Source: Nothopassalora personata
Lineage: Eukaryota > Ascomycota > Dothideomycetes > Mycosphaerellales > Mycosphaerellaceae
DNA: 64,000 bases
Direction: 5' to 3'
NCBI GenBank assembly: GCA_033816765.1
Contig: CM066289.1
Location: forward strand, 3,782,001 to 3,846,000
The notes under the pieces were generated by a model. The model was not told the DNA's origin and did not search any database. It saw nothing but the letters and a program-made list of their open reading frames with translations. The position numbers and the translations under genes were made by a program. Positions 55,162 through 64,000 of the stretch are shown piece after piece. Position 1 is the first letter of the stretch, and every line of letters begins with the position of its first letter.

Positions 55162-58100
55162 GAGACGAGTCAGTACGAGAGTTACGAGATCACGAACATG
55201 AGAAGGAGCCTCCAGATAGAGGCAAGAATTTGAGCATATCGGCACACTCCCTGCTGGCAGCCAACCATTCTGTAGATGAACACAACCCAGTGATAGCTTC
55301 TCATCTGGTTATGCCATGCATAGTGAATGGAAAGATCCCTGCTCAGTCCTTCCATGATGATGGTGCCAACTCTACGTACTTTGACATCGACTTTGCGCAT
55401 AAGAACGACCTTGATTTGGTCGAGCTGCCCAACCCAATGGGACTAATGTTAGCAGATGGCCAACCTGCTAGTGAACTGATTACTCACAAAACAACGGCAC
55501 AGATTCAAATCGGCAATCACGTTGAGACGCGAGTTGGTTACTGCACATCGCTGGAATATGATGTTATCCTCGGCCGTCCATGGCACGACGAGCATCAGCC
55601 TGTGTTCCACTATGCGTCAGGAACTATGACCCTGTTTTCACAATACTGTCGAGAGAACTGCATACATGGCGACGAGCCTGTGTGCGTGCAGTCTATCAAC
55701 GATAAGGGCGTTACGCCAGTGGGCATCCTGCAGATAGAGATACCCGTGCCAGAGTCGTCACCAGCTTCGACAGGATACGTCAAGCCCTATGTCGAAGATG
55801 AAGAGCCAGCAGTAGTGCAAGAGACGCACTCCACGAAAGCCGCTATGAGACATGCGCCACCGGTGGAGATGCAAGACGAGTCGGAGCCATCACACCACGT
55901 CCGACAACCATTGCCAGCTGATAGCCCGGAGACCTTGAAACGACCAGCACGCCGCACTGACAAGAAGGCGTCAGTGCAGCCGGAGCCGGAGATCGACATC
56001 CAACCTATCACTGCCGAGGCATTGAGGCGCATGAGTAGGCGCAAGGGTTTCAAGGGATGTGAGATCCACATGATGTGGATGTTTGATCCGAAGGAGGACT
56101 TGGACAGACAGGTGGCTCGCGATCCCCTGTCCGCCTGCGCACTGAATGCATCCGCCATCTCGGCCGACGACTACCAACGCTTCATGAACCCAAAGGACAA
56201 GGACCAGGACCCCATACCTTTGTTGCCACCAGAGTTCCGAGAGATGGCCAGGCTATTCAGTCGCAAGGAAGCAGACAAAGTGCCACCACGGCGACCGGGC
56301 GTAGATCATGAGATCAAACTCAAGGCTGGCCAGACTCCACCGTTTCGACGACCATACTCCTTCTCTGCACGAGAGAACGAGGTGATCAAGAAGTGGCTCG
56401 ATGATCAGCTCGAGAAAGGCGCAATACAGCGCAGCGTGTCACCAGCAGCAGCACCTGTCCTAATAGTCAAGAAACCAGGAGGTGGGCTGCGGGTCTGTGT
56501 CGACTACCGAGCATTGAACGCGATCACAACGAAAAGCCGGTATCCTATCCCCCTCTTCCAAGAAACACTGGATCGCATTGCAGGAGCGCAATGGTTCACC
56601 AAGCTGGATGTCATCGCCGCATTCAACCGCATCCGCATCGCAGCGGGTGATGAATGGAAGACAGCCTTTACAACGAGGTACGGGCAGTTCGAATGTGTTG
56701 TTATGCCTTTCGGCCTGTGTAACGCCCCAGGCACATTTCAGTCGTTCATCAACGACACGCTTCGTGAGTTCCTAGATGACTTCGTATCATGCTACCTAGA
56801 CGATGCGCTCGTTTTCAGCAAGACTCGTGAGGAACACGTGGAGCATGTTATGAAAGTTCTTAAACGACTGGACAAAGCAGGCTTACAGCTTGACATCGAC
56901 AAGTGTGAGTTCTTTAGACACGAGACGACATACCTTGGTGTCATCATCACAAATGAGGGCATCAAGATGGATCCTAAGAAAATCGAATGCGTCAAGAACT
57001 GGCCCACACCCGCCAATGTCACCGACATTCTGTCGTTCACAGGGTTCGCCAATTTCTATCGCAGATTCATCAAGAACTTCAGCAAGATCTGCTTACCGAT
57101 GACCAAGTTGACCCGCAAGAACGTACCATGGGAATGGTCAGAAGCTTGCCAGAAGTCGTTCGATGCCCTAAAGCAGGCATTCATCGACGCGCCCACGCTG
57201 AAGCACTTCTATCCAGGAAGAGAGACGATCCTTGAAACGGATGCATCAGACTACGTAACAGCAGCAGTCCTGTCGCAGCGTAATGAGAACGGCGTACTGC
57301 ATCCTATTGCATATATGTCCAAGAAAATGGACCCACAACAATGCAACTATGACATCTACGACAAAGAGTTGCTGGCCATTGTGCAAGCCTTTGAGGAATG
57401 GCGCCCAGAGCTCACCGTCAATGAGTTCGGCACGGACGATTACGAGAACCTGCCTGACCCAGAGTCAGCAGAAGACAAGCCGACGCTCGTGTACTCTGAC
57501 CACAAGAACCTAGAGTGGTTCATGAGCACGAAGCAGTTGAATCGCCGCCAAGCAAGGTGGGCCGAGTTCCTCTCTCAGTTCTTCTTCAAGATCGTGTATC
57601 GACCAGGGGTGCAAGGCACCAAGCCTGATAGCCTCACCAGGAGATCTCAGGACTTGCCAATCCACGGTGATCTGAGCGACCCGCGCAATCAGCAGCAGCA
57701 CCAGGTGCTACTAGGACCAGACCGCATTCTCAACCTGTCGTCGTCGCGAGTTCTGAACATTAGTGCGAACGACGTGGTCACTCCGTTGACGACTGCGATC
57801 CGAGAGCTGTACGCACAGCCAGAGACCGAGGAAGCAGTACGGCAGCTAGAGAACGACTTACCCTGTTCTTTGCTACGCAAGCACCGTCTGGATGACCGAC
57901 ACGCCGTGCCAGTAGGAGGCATGATCTACATGAAGAACGTGTACGGTGGGTACAGTCTCTTTGTGCCTCCTGAGTCAGAAGAAGCACTCGACGACGGTGA
58001 AGTGCCAGTACGCACCCGCATCACCCAAGCCTTCCATGATCACGCAGTTGCAGGTCACATAGGTGACGAGAAGACGTACGAGCTGGTAGCCCGCAACTAC

Positions 58101-60086
58101 GTCTGGCCTGGCATGGCACGTTTCGTCAAGTCCTATGTGCGAGCCTGCCGCATCTGTCGCACGAACAAGAGTACGAACATCCAATACCCAGGGCTGTTGA
58201 AACCCTTGCCAGTTCCCTTTGCAGCATGGGAGGATGTTGCGATGGATTTCGTGACTCATCTGCCACCAGGCAAGAGTGCGCTGGATGGGCAAACGTACGA
58301 AGATGCCCTGACCGTCACATGCCGACTTACCAAGGAGAAACACATGATCCCAGTTCAATCGATGACTGCAGAGCACACAGCCCTCGTGTACCTGCGATAT
58401 GTGTTCAGCAGGCATGGACTCCCGAAGAGCATTGTCTCTGACCGTGGCACACAATGGGTGTCCGCATTCTGGAGACGTCTCTGCGCCCTGTTGGGAATCA
58501 AGCAGAAGCTTTCGTCAGCATATCACCCTGAGACTGATGGACAGTCCGAGAACACGAACAAGGCTATGGAGCAGTATTGGCGCATGTTTGTCAACTACGC
58601 TCAGGATGACTGGCCAGACTGGACTCCCCTCGCTGAGTTCACAGCCAACAATGCCGTGTCAGCTACAACAGGTGTATCGCCGTTCTATGCTAACACTGGC
58701 CGCAACCCAAGGTTCTCTGAACTCGAGCTGGATCTTCCAATGCCACTCATGCCCCACAAGCAACGCTTGGATGCTGAAGCAGCGGATCGCTTTGCAACAA
58801 AGATGCACGACATGCAGCAATATCTTCGCCAACAGATGGCTCTCGCCCAAGCCGTGCAAGCCGAGTATGCTAATCAGAACCGCACACCAGCGCCGCTCTA
58901 CAAGGAAGGCGATGAGGTGTGGATTAGCACCGAGAACTGGACCATGGAGAGACCTTCACGAAAGATGGATGTCAGGTGGTCGGGCCCGCACGTGATCACG
59001 GAGGTGCTTCCGGGCAATGCTTACAAAGTGGATCTCCCACCCACCATGAATATCGATAACCACTTTCATTCGCACCTTCTTGCACCAGTACACCCGCCAG
59101 TCCAGGGACAAGTACAACCAGCTCCTCCGCCGATTCGCATTGTCGACGATGAACAGCACGAGACCGACCCCGCCGAACCCGACCACTGGGAAGTTGAGCA
59201 AATCCTGGATTGCAAGAAGAGATGGCCGTGCGGACGCGCACCAGCAGGAGGGAAGCAGCCGTATTGGGAATACTTGGTGAAGTACGTTGGATACAATCGG
59301 CCATCCTATGAAGCTGCGGATCAGGTTATTGAGGGTGCCGCCGCCTCTGTGGCCGACTTTCACCACAACCACCCGCGAGCGACCAAACCACCTGGTTTTC
59401 AACCACCTGCAGACTGGGTTGCAAATGAGAATGCCACAGGCATGCGAGTAGCACGCACAGCACCCACGTCGTCAGCAGCGATGACTCTGATGCCGGTGGG
59501 ACCAGGCCTCCGGACTTGTGAGAAAGAGAGCGATACGCGTCGCGATAACGATCCTTCTCGACAAGCAGACCGAGTCCCTGAAGCTGAGCGCTTGCGTGGC
59601 GCGAGTCACAATGGCAGCAACACTGCCGATGGTCATCAGAACACAGTGTGCAGCCGCCTAGATGGCGCGAGTCACTATGGCACAGGGCGCCTGTGCGACG
59701 AGCTCAGTACACACACCGAAGAGGACACCGTCCGGACAGTAACTGAGGTTGCTGTGCCGTGTCGCCGCGACAACCCACCTGCGTTACGTAGCATCATGGA
59801 TGGTCACGAGGTGGGTACAACGACAGTGGTTACGAATGACGATGAGATGGACGTAATAGATAACGACCTGATGGATGATGAGACATTTGCAATGGCAATG
59901 ATGGATGTGAGAGGAAAGAGTGCTCCGGAGCGCACTCTGAAAGGGGGGGGTAGTGTCACCGTACCGGCGCCCATCATTCACTTGGACCCGCGCGCACGTG
60001 CGTGGATCCCGCGCGCGCCGCTGACTAAGCCGGCCCGAGGGCTTGGCGCGTGTATATCTACCTCGCGCCCTCCGCGCCTCTCTTAG
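55140..60086 (+). CDS. pol: E2 Pol polyprotein (PR-RT-RNase H-IN-chromodomain)
   Basis: 1648 codons from 55140, a GTG that is not a true start; the frame is open back beyond the slippery site and is reached by -1 shift. The protease is at about residues 55-150, with an active-site region HDDGANSTYF, atypical in having DDGA for D-S/T-G-A. RT shows FTKLDVIAAFNRI and the catalytic YLDDA at about 552. RNase H is from about 699 (ETDASDY). The integrase zinc H2C2 is at about 966-1010, with DDE residues in MDFV (about 1035), SDRGTQW (about 1100) and SENTN (about 1136). A WSGPHVITEV GPY-like module and a chromodomain (about 1350-1410, WEVEQILDCKK, YLVKYVGY) follow. The ORF reads 133 nt into the 3' LTR. 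All catalytic residues appear intact. Confidence 0.95.
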   Translation: MSATHSGRDESVRELRDHEHEKEPPDRGKNLSISAHSLLAANHSVDEHNPVIASHLVMPCIVNGKIPAQSFHDDGANSTYFDIDFAHKNDLDLVELPNPMGLMLADGQPASELITHKTTAQIQIGNHVETRVGYCTSLEYDVILGRPWHDEHQPVFHYASGTMTLFSQYCRENCIHGDEPVCVQSINDKGVTPVGILQIEIPVPESSPASTGYVKPYVEDEEPAVVQETHSTKAAMRHAPPVEMQDESEPSHHVRQPLPADSPETLKRPARRTDKKASVQPEPEIDIQPITAEALRRMSRRKGFKGCEIHMMWMFDPKEDLDRQVARDPLSACALNASAISADDYQRFMNPKDKDQDPIPLLPPEFREMARLFSRKEADKVPPRRPGVDHEIKLKAGQTPPFRRPYSFSARENEVIKKWLDDQLEKGAIQRSVSPAAAPVLIVKKPGGGLRVCVDYRALNAITTKSRYPIPLFQETLDRIAGAQWFTKLDVIAAFNRIRIAAGDEWKTAFTTRYGQFECVVMPFGLCNAPGTFQSFINDTLREFLDDFVSCYLDDALVFSKTREEHVEHVMKVLKRLDKAGLQLDIDKCEFFRHETTYLGVIITNEGIKMDPKKIECVKNWPTPANVTDILSFTGFANFYRRFIKNFSKICLPMTKLTRKNVPWEWSEACQKSFDALKQAFIDAPTLKHFYPGRETILETDASDYVTAAVLSQRNENGVLHPIAYMSKKMDPQQCNYDIYDKELLAIVQAFEEWRPELTVNEFGTDDYENLPDPESAEDKPTLVYSDHKNLEWFMSTKQLNRRQARWAEFLSQFFFKIVYRPGVQGTKPDSLTRRSQDLPIHGDLSDPRNQQQHQVLLGPDRILNLSSSRVLNISANDVVTPLTTAIRELYAQPETEEAVRQLENDLPCSLLRKHRLDDRHAVPVGGMIYMKNVYGGYSLFVPPESEEALDDGEVPVRTRITQAFHDHAVAGHIGDEKTYELVARNYVWPGMARFVKSYVRACRICRTNKSTNIQYPGLLKPLPVPFAAWEDVAMDFVTHLPPGKSALDGQTYEDALTVTCRLTKEKHMIPVQSMTAEHTALVYLRYVFSRHGLPKSIVSDRGTQWVSAFWRRLCALLGIKQKLSSAYHPETDGQSENTNKAMEQYWRMFVNYAQDDWPDWTPLAEFTANNAVSATTGVSPFYANTGRNPRFSELELDLPMPLMPHKQRLDAEAADRFATKMHDMQQYLRQQMALAQAVQAEYANQNRTPAPLYKEGDEVWISTENWTMERPSRKMDVRWSGPHVITEVLPGNAYKVDLPPTMNIDNHFHSHLLAPVHPPVQGQVQPAPPPIRIVDDEQHETDPAEPDHWEVEQILDCKKRWPCGRAPAGGKQPYWEYLVKYVGYNRPSYEAADQVIEGAAASVADFHHNHPRATKPPGFQPPADWVANENATGMRVARTAPTSSAAMTLMPVGPGLRTCEKESDTRRDNDPSRQADRVPEAERLRGASHNGSNTADGHQNTVCSRLDGASHYGTGRLCDELSTHTEEDTVRTVTEVAVPCRRDNPPALRSIMDGHEVGTTTVVTNDDEMDVIDNDLMDDETFAMAMMDVRGKSAPERTLKGGGSVTVPAPIIHLDPRARAWIPRAPLTKPARGLGACISTSRPPRLS
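59939..59950 (+). promoter_or_regulatory. E2 polypurine tract
   Basis: GAAAGGGGGGGG, then TAG, then the 3' LTR start TGTCACC. Plus-strand primer; it lies inside the pol frame, as in E1. Confidence 0.85.
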
Positions 60087-60145
60087 ATAGACCGTCTATT
60101 CGACTTGTACCTTATCCGACCACGTGCTTGCACCTGCTTGTGACA
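59954..60145 (+). repeat. E2 3' LTR
   Basis: 192 bp, one base different from the 5' LTR (A60027 against C52803); followed by the target duplication GCTAG. Confidence 0.97.
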
Positions 60146-60249
60146 GCTAGCCGTATTATAGAGACTAAAGAGGGTATATGTCTTATAGTAGACTCGCTAT
60201 ACTATATATACTAACTCGTATTAATAGGTAAGCCGGCTTAGACGGACTG

Positions 60250-62310
60250 CGATACGTATAAGAGAGCTAGTATATACTATATAGTCTTTACTACTAATGC
60301 CGATAAGACTTACGCGTATTGTAAGCGTTACGCGAAGGCTCGCTACAACTCTCGCAAGTTAGTTAAGGAGCCTAGCGAGTCTAACGAGTCTAGTAATAGT
60401 TTATTTAAGGCTATCGAGGGTGTTTTAACTACTTCTAGCGAGGCTAGCGAGGTTAGTAAGGCTAGCGAGTCTAGTACTCGCCCTACTAATAATATATCGA
60501 CTCGCTTAGCCGCGGCGGAGGATCGTATTTAGTAATTAGAGGGTACTGTTAGCCGCTTAATTGAATTTATTAGCGGTCTACTAGGTAGCGAGTTAGTCGC
60601 TAAATTTCGCTCTTAGTAATAATATAATATTAAGCAGTCTACCTCCTATCTATATACTACGAGTCTATACTTCCCTCTACTTTTTCGGTCTTAGCTGCCT
60701 CGTAGATAGCTCGACAACAAGCCTATTTCTCGGTGCCTTTATACGCTAGTTGTCGTTAGGTAGACTCTAAAGCAATAGCTACGAGTCTAGCTACGAGTCT
60801 AGCTACGAGTCTAGCTACGAGTCTAGCTACGAGTCTAGCTACGAGTCTAGCTACGAGTCTAGCTATATAATTGTCGAAGTACTAGTTACTACTATAGACT
60901 CGCTTAAGGCACTAGTTACTGCTATAGTCTCGCTTAAGGACTCCTTCTTAATCTCTCTAATTTAACTCGTAGCTAGACTCGTACGCTCTTCCTTTACCTT
61001 CTTAACCGATGCTTCGCTAGCTAACGTACTTACTAGCGTATTACCTAAACCTTTCCCTATAAATACTAAATTCTACTATCGAGAGGGGGCTCTAAACTCC
61101 GTTAGCTACGGAGACGAAGACGAAGAGGATTAAGGGCTACTAGCTATAAGATTAATATACTCTAGAGACTCGGCGATTAGAGTTATAGCATGTCGATACG
61201 GTAAGCTACGACTCGCTAGACGCTTCTCGCTCTAGCTTACTATACTCGCTAAACGAGAAGTAGCCTAACTCGCTATAGTAGCCTAGCGAGTAATGCCCTA
61301 ATCCGCTAGACGTACTATAGCACTCGCTACTATACTCGCTCGCTAGTCCTTAAGCTTACGCTCGCGTCGGCGGTCTACGTCCTTTATAAGTTTACTAAGA
61401 CTAACTAAGGACTCGTTACTACTCGAGTCCTCTACTACTCCTCGTCTATATAGATTATTTAAGGCTCCGCGACCTTAGTTAACCTAATACGTAATATTAA
61501 CTAGTACTTCTCGCCTATCCTTCGCGTTCTAGACACCCTTAGTATACGGTATTAATATATCCTCGAGATCTCGCTCTCGTAGGCTTAATTTGCTTAGAAG
61601 AATAGGTGTATTATCTTTAGTAGCCTTTACGAAGAGGAAGGGCGGTGTAGTATAAGGACGTGTAAGCTATAGGCCTAGCTTATCCGCGCCTTCTTAAAAG
61701 ACGAGGTTATAAAGCTAGGTTATCGTATCTACTACTTTAGCTAAAGACGACTCGTAGCGAGTCTATCGTCCGGTAATTTACTACGCGGTAAGGAGCTTAT
61801 ACGGCTAATACTCCTATAGCTTAAGGTCCCCCTTACGTTTAATAGTAAACGGCACCTTATATAGCTTAACGGATATTATTAGGCTAGGTCCCCTAGGCGG
61901 TTAAGATAGCTTTTCGGCTTTGCCCTAGACTAACGAGATAGGAACACTTATGCTACGAGCCTTAATAACACTAGTCCGTAGGCCCTAAGTAGCGCTCGAT
62001 AACGGGTTAATTCTAGTATTACTAAGCTAGCGAACATAAGTCTACTTATTGCGAGCGAGTACCTTATTAGCCCGACTATAGCTACTCGCTACGAGTAATA
62101 TATAAAGACCGTATCTAGTAGTGCCGTTCGGTTTCGAAGGGGTCTCGGTACTAGGAATCGGCGATAAGGGTAAAGGCGGACTCGTTACGGACTCGCTAGG
62201 CTCGATAAAGGCTAGGTTAGGTATATTACATTTACTACACCTTAGTAGATAGCCGTAGACCTCGCTATAAACTAGAGAAGTCTTTACTAACTTGTGTATA
62301 TAAAGATCGT
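60250..62310 (+). pseudogene. RIP-broken coding remnants inside the long TIR transposon
   Basis: Plus-strand text is protein-like over long distances once TAG and TAA are read as former CAG and CAA. Examples are KTYAYCKRYAKARYNSRKLV (about 60310-60370), LGSELVAKF (about 60590), and VYGINISSRSRSRRLNLLRR and FTKRKGGVV between 61500 and 61660. Stops cluster at former Q codons, as expected from RIP. No HTH, DDE or helicase motif is identifiable, so the product (probably the transposase or an accessory DNA-binding protein) stays unnamed. Confidence 0.4.
60777..60869. repeat. Tandem repeat of 12-bp unit (TACGAGTCTAGC)
   Basis: About seven to eight perfect head-to-tail copies of TACGAGTCTAGC. The unit contains the GAGTC word that recurs throughout this transposon. 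It is also a potential four-residue coding repeat. Confidence 0.9.
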
Positions 62311-62749
62311 CCTAAGTTAGAGCTAACATAATGTTAGAAGTAGTAGGAAAAGACTCGTAGGAAAAGACTCGTAGGAAAAAGGACGTAGGACGTAGACTCG
62401 TTACTATATAACCTATAATAGCTTACCGGCTTAAGCGAACAAGTCTATTGTTCGTTCCGTTAGCTCCAATCCGTTAAGGCGAGTAGGCGGTATATACTTA
62501 GCGAGTCCCCCTCTACCTCGGAGATATTACGTAGTCTCGTTTCGTAGATACTAATAGGCGTAGACATACAATTTCTTAGGGCCTAGGCTAGGGCCGGCCT
62601 CGCTACCGTCTAGTGTTAATAGATAGCTAGTAGTAGTAAGCTTCTTATTAACCTACTCTAGCGTTAGAGGCGGTAAGTATATAGTAAGGTCTATAAGGTA
62701 TTAGCTATAGGATTTATAGACTCGGTTAAGTAGAAGTAGTAGCGAGTCC

Positions 62750-62822
62750 GCACTTAAGCTATAGCGAGTCCGCACTTAAGCTATAGCGAGTCCGCACTTA
62801 AGCTATAGCGAGTCCTCCCTTA
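62750..62822. repeat. Tandem repeat of about 22-bp unit (AGCGAGTCCGCACTTAAGCT)
   Basis: Three full and one partial head-to-tail copies of an AGCGAGTCCGCACTTAAGCT-AT unit. Like the 12-bp array, it is built around AGCGAGTC. Confidence 0.85.
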
Positions 62823-64000
62823 GCTAAGCTAGGACTCGTAGCTATAGTAGCGCTAGACTCGCTACTATAGACACTCCGGATTAACGTACCGTACTAATCG
62901 ACTCGCTCCTTCTACTAGCGAAGCTCCTCGTCCTTAGGGTTAAGTAGATGCCTATATAGTCGTGCTCCTTTTAACTCTAGGTAGTTATATAGGATATCCG
63001 GTATACCGTTTATATACGATTCTAGGTTATAACGACGGATACGATAGCGGTTCTACTCGTTAACGAACGATAATATAATACTTCGAAGGATTAGAATATA
63101 GATAGTAGCGAATGCTATCCTATCTACGGCTAATGCTTCCTTGAAGAGTCCTGTTGTAATATACTAATTAAAGAGGTCTCTCTAGCGATTAAATGTAGCC
63201 TTAGCACCCTCGCCCTACTAGTGTTCGATAGTTTAATTGCCCTTGCTTAAGGTGTACTAGAAGGCCTTATCGAACGTAAGTAGATTACTAGCGAGTCGCT
63301 CTCGGACTCGTAGATAGGCATCGGCTAGTATAGGCGTCTTAACGCCCTAATTAGATCGTACGCGATTTAGTACCCTACTACCGTAATGTATTACTCTAAC
63401 GTATTAAGCAAATATAGAGAACTTCGTCTTCGCTATAGGCCCTATATAGTACTAGATAACCCGCCGAGAGTAGACGTTAATATAAGCGTAGATCTATATC
63501 TTAAAGCGCTCGTATTTTAGAAAGGTATCGATTAACTAGATGTCGTTAGGACCTTCTACTTTTAGCCTCGTATGCCGCGGTGTTATAGGGTCTCGTATTA
63601 TAGGATTGCGAGAGACAAAAGGGATAGGGTTAATCGTACGAGCGAGTGTCCTAATACGGTCGCTAATAAAGTTAGCGAGTCTAGTCTACGAGTCTATAGA
63701 TACCGAGTCTGTCCTACCGTCTAATAATATAATAACTCTTACGTAGCTCTCTTACTAGCTTACGATAGCCCTAGTCTTGCTAATAGCTACTGCTTATAAC
63801 TTCCTAAAGGACTCGCTATATCTTAGGCTCTATAGCTAGAGCTTATTCTTTACTAAGACTACGCTTTAATCTAATACCTCTTCGTAGCTCTTAATACTAG
63901 CGAAGGGTAAGGTCGAATCTATCGAGGCGGAGGATAGCATAAGACTCGCTATCGTCAAGGCTATATTTCTAGAATAGTTCCTCGACTCGCTAGCGTAGCT

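Larger units (their letters stand above)
52730..60145 (+). mobile_element. E2: intact Ty3/gypsy chromovirus
   Basis: A complete 7416-bp element flanked by the target duplication GCTAG (52725-52729 and 60146-60150). The short TIR copy at about 21655 supplies the uninterrupted site (GGCTGGCCGTATT). The LTRs (192 bp) differ at a single base (C at 52803, A at 60027). Gag and Pol are open and there is no RIP, in contrast to the surrounding transposon. It shares layout and much pol sequence with E1 but has different LTRs, so it is a sister family. Confidence 0.96.
60146..64000 (+). mobile_element. TIR DNA transposon, long copy, right part (RIP-mutated, runs off window)
   Basis: It continues the transposon interrupted by E2. 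60151-60243 and 63303-64000 align with the short copy (21656-21735 and 21736-22440 or so). 60244-63302 is an extra internal 3.06 kb absent from the short copy. The plus strand of that part has degraded coding text: a cysteine-bearing start (NADKTYAYCKRYAKARYN), a Ser/Glu-rich run (EPSESNESSN) and a coiled-coil-like AAAEDRI segment at about 60290-60600. A long frame from about 61380 to 62300 is broken mainly by TAG and TAA. I do not recognise a transposase. The right TIR is beyond the window. Confidence 0.72.

Noticed and set aside
60777..60869. CRISPR-like array
   Set aside because: The 12-bp units are directly adjacent with no spacers, in a eukaryotic transposon.

Overview
The window looks like a piece of a filamentous ascomycete genome, most plausibly a Dothideomycete, although the class is an inference. 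Genes have short introns (50-160 bp) with GTRNGT donors, CTRAC-like branch points and YAG acceptors. The repeats carry the classic signature of repeat-induced point mutation (RIP): CpA changed to TpA, so that former glutamine and tryptophan codons read as TAG or TAA. A central gene island (about 22.8-52.0 kb) lies between two repeat blocks, and the island is bordered on both sides by copies of the same inverted-repeat DNA transposon.

Left repeat block (1-22777). This is a nest of RIP-killed Ty3/gypsy elements. Copy A is on the plus strand (1-2462), with integrase, GPF module and chromodomain remnants and a 3' LTR. Copy X is on the minus strand (about 2463-9340), with integrase, RNase H, RT and gag remnants. 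Copy B is on the minus strand and split: its 5' LTR and gag are at 18450-20153, and its gag end, protease and RT start are at about 9600-11140. Two young solo LTRs (2574-2921 and 4518-4970), each with a perfect 5-bp target duplication, sit inside X. An intact chromovirus, E1 (11141-18449), with two identical 183-bp LTRs, interrupts the gag of B. A TIR transposon (20943-22777) closes the block.

Gene island. In order: a ZIP zinc transporter; a secreted GlcG/HbpS-like protein; the KEOPS subunit CGI121; a Zn2Cys6 transcription factor; a TRP/Flc-like membrane protein preceded by a uORF; an unknown three-exon gene with a decayed neighbour of similar type; a covalent-FAD oxidoreductase; the TFIIH subunit TFB5; a frameshifted REX4-like exonuclease; a run of three decayed HExxH (SprT-like) ORFs; MsrA; an Elf1-like zinc ribbon protein; a nonsense-truncated SDR; and a transcription-factor fragment. 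The genes from TFB5 to the right edge are increasingly interspersed with broken ones.

Right repeat block (52059-64000). A longer, RIP-mutated copy of the same TIR transposon is interrupted by a second intact chromovirus, E2 (52730-60145; 192-bp LTRs differing at one base). E1 and E2 are sister families that share three mechanistic features readable from the DNA: a canonical -1 slippery heptamer GGGAAA(T/C) at the end of gag that leads into pol; a sequence 2 nt after the 5' LTR complementary to an internal LTR segment (a Tf1-like self-priming signature); and a pol frame that runs into the 3' LTR. Both are free of RIP although they are embedded in RIP-mutated DNA, and both encode chromodomains, which fits targeting to heterochromatin.
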